Shown piece after piece: positions 6,979 to 7,902 of a stretch of DNA of 7,902 nt. The notes under the pieces were generated by a model that worked only from the letters and a program-made list of their open reading frames with translations, was not told where the DNA came from and ran no database searches. The stretch's first letter is position 1; the number at the start of each line of letters is the position of its first letter. The stretch spans positions 1 through 7,902 of the forward strand of contig JARJMV020000151.1 in NCBI GenBank assembly GCA_029335935.2, written 5' to 3'. A program made the translations under genes and the position numbers. The stretch is from a bacterium (GTDB lineage: Bacteria > Armatimonadota > Fimbriimonadia > Fimbriimonadales > GBS-DC).

Positions 6979-7539
6979 CTATGAACCATTTGCGCGTTTC
7001 AATAGCAGAATCGCGGTTAGCACGCCCGTTGCGAATGCCGCCGCGCCGAATAGAAATCCGCTCAGCGCAAGTTGCGCTATGCCACTCAGCATATGCCCCG
7101 AAGTGCAGCCGCCTGCCAAGCGCGCGCCGAACAGGATGAGAAACCCGCCGATGAACGCTGCCAACCCGCGCCCCCACGAGGAGCGGAACACATTCGGCAA
7201 GTCGCACGCAGGCGTGCTGCGCCCGCCCGGCAACAGGCTCGACACAAACGCGCCGAGCGCCAGCCCAACGATGAGCATCACTTCCCAGCCAATCTTCACG
7301 CCTATCTTCTGCAGGTACGGCTGCGACTCGGCGAAGCCCGGTACTACCTTGTCCACGAGCCAGCCAACCAGCTGCGGATAAGCCGTCGAAACGCCCAACG
7401 GTTGCACGGTGGCTATCGCGAAAATTTGAACCAGCCCAATCATCCCGCCCCAGACGAGCCAAGGCGGCAACATCGAACGCGACGGCGTAGCCGACTCGTA
7501 CGCCGCCTGAGTAGGAATCTCTACACGCTCTGTAACCAT
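6979..7539 (-). CDS. YeeE/YedE-family membrane protein (sulfur-compound transporter), first subunit
   Basis: 186-residue membrane protein. After a polar N terminus (1-25), hydrophobic segments lie at about 27-46, 84-103, 124-143 and 151-180. The family hallmark is GARLAGGCTSGHMLSG (138-153) with Cys145, the motif found in YeeE/YedE (Sulf_transp domain) proteins. It is the promoter-proximal gene of a two-gene unit; its stop is ten bases before the start of the second YeeE-like gene, and both are near half the length of a full transporter. Together they carry three motif cysteines, as expected of one complete channel. The ATG at 7539 has GGAGGT (7555-7550) ten bases upstream, a long but workable spacing. 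No clear promoter hexamers were found in the gap upstream. A rhodanese gene lies downstream on the opposite strand. Function as thiosulfate/sulfur uptake is inferred from the family. Confidence 0.9.
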   Translation of the reverse strand: MVTERVEIPTQAAYESATPSRSMLPPWLVWGGMIGLVQIFAIATVQPLGVSTAYPQLVGWLVDKVVPGFAESQPYLQKIGVKIGWEVMLIVGLALGAFVSSLLPGGRSTPACDLPNVFRSSWGRGLAAFIGGFLILFGARLAGGCTSGHMLSGIAQLALSGFLFGAAAFATGVLTAILLLKRANGS

Positions 7540-7698
7540 CCTTGCAGATACCTCCGAGCAGTTAGAGGCAATCGGAAGCGGAAACGATTCAAGGCATGCA
7601 GGTCATCTGCGAAGCGAAGGGCGGCAAGTCTGCCTCTTGAGAGCAAGTTTAGGGTGCTGCACGCTCGGCTTGTCCGAGTGTGCCAAGCTGTGGGAAGC
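7540..7698. other. Gap between the VWA-like gene and the YeeE pair, with a small hairpin
   Basis: The gap of 159 bases holds no credible gene. A short hairpin, CTCGG (7664-7668) and CCGAG (7674-7678) around a five-base loop, lies about 20 bases beyond the stop of the upstream - strand gene and might mark its 3' end, although no T tract follows. No -35/-10 pair with good spacing was recognised for the YeeE pair, so it may be read through from upstream or use an unusual promoter. Confidence 0.3.
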
Positions 7699-7902
7699 CT
7701 ACGGTCCGCCTTTGGGGATAGGGATCTCCACAATGTCGCGGGGGCGCCACGGCGGGCAGGGCGGCTTGGGCGGCTCGTTGTCCCCGTAGCGCCAGATGCC
7801 CCAAATCACTGGGGCTTCCTGCTTGGACGGCGGCGCGGGGAACGGCGTGTGCCCATCCGTCAGCACGATAATCACATCGGGCGGCGGCGTGAGCGCCTGC
7901 GC
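7699..7902 (-). CDS. C-terminal end of a VWA-like (DUF2201-type) putative metallopeptidase, partial
   Basis: Frame open from the right edge, 67 residues and a TAG stop at 7701-7699. It begins with a hydrophobic strand and acidic loop, PPDVIIVLTDGHTPFP (7-22), then EAPVIWGIW (29-37) and a proline-rich tail ending IPIPKGGP. The pattern PDxxxVLTDGxTP near the C terminus is typical of the VWA-like domain that closes DUF2201 proteins, often encoded beside a MoxR-type AAA ATPase; the TDG loop would be the last metal-site loop of the fold. The N-terminal metallopeptidase-like part and any MoxR partner would lie outside the window. The tail with six prolines in about 12 residues (44-55) is unusual, and codon use matches the neighbours. 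Identification rests on a short stretch, so it is tentative. Confidence 0.62.
   Translation of the reverse strand, partial: AQALTPPPDVIIVLTDGHTPFPAPPSKQEAPVIWGIWRYGDNEPPKPPCPPWRPRDIVEIPIPKGGP

Noticed and set aside
7521..7733. 70-codon - strand frame overlapping the start of the YeeE-like gene and the end of the VWA-like gene
   Set aside because: No recognisable motif, overlaps two genes and lacks a ribosome binding site; taken as chance.

Overview
The window (7902 bases, roughly 60% G+C by eye) is a compact stretch of bacterial chromosome. It carries mostly recognisable metabolic genes, short gaps and one tRNA gene. No phage, transposon, CRISPR or plasmid signature is visible. The lineage cannot be fixed from the sequence. 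G+C-rich codons, a FadN-type lipid enzyme, an M28 peptidase with a C-terminal PDZ domain and a VWA-like metallopeptidase fit several free-living groups (Armatimonadota and similar phyla are a guess only).

Layout from left to right. A fused 3-hydroxyacyl-CoA dehydrogenase/enoyl-CoA hydratase (FadN type, beta-oxidation) enters from the left edge on the + strand without its NAD-binding N terminus. It ends at 2149. A perfect G+C-rich inverted repeat lies in the gap before a convergent gene for a secreted M28 zinc peptidase with PA and PDZ domains (2229-3995, - strand). Upstream of that on the same strand is purM (4065-5099), the AIR synthetase of purine synthesis. purM is transcribed divergently from a two-domain rhodanese (5145-6020, + strand). 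Their 45-base shared gap holds a perfect 9-bp palindrome that places a TATACT box facing each gene.

The right third carries a complete tRNA-Ala(GGC) on the - strand with its own TATAAT promoter. Next come two tightly coupled - strand genes for YeeE/YedE-type membrane proteins (6420-7539), apparently the two halves of a thiosulfate/sulfur-compound transporter. At the right edge is the C-terminal end of a VWA-like (DUF2201-type) protein, also on the - strand.

Functional links: the rhodanese and the YeeE/YedE pair plausibly form a small sulfur-handling neighbourhood (uptake of thiosulfate or a related sulfur compound, then sulfane transfer). They sit in opposing transcription units, so this is inferred from proximity. 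The other genes look like independent housekeeping functions. Nothing here demonstrates a new system. The items most worth a second look are the symmetric divergent promoter with an apparently leaderless purM, the split YeeE/YedE pair, and a 14-base inverted copy of the tRNA's 3' half lying over the tRNA's own -35 region.
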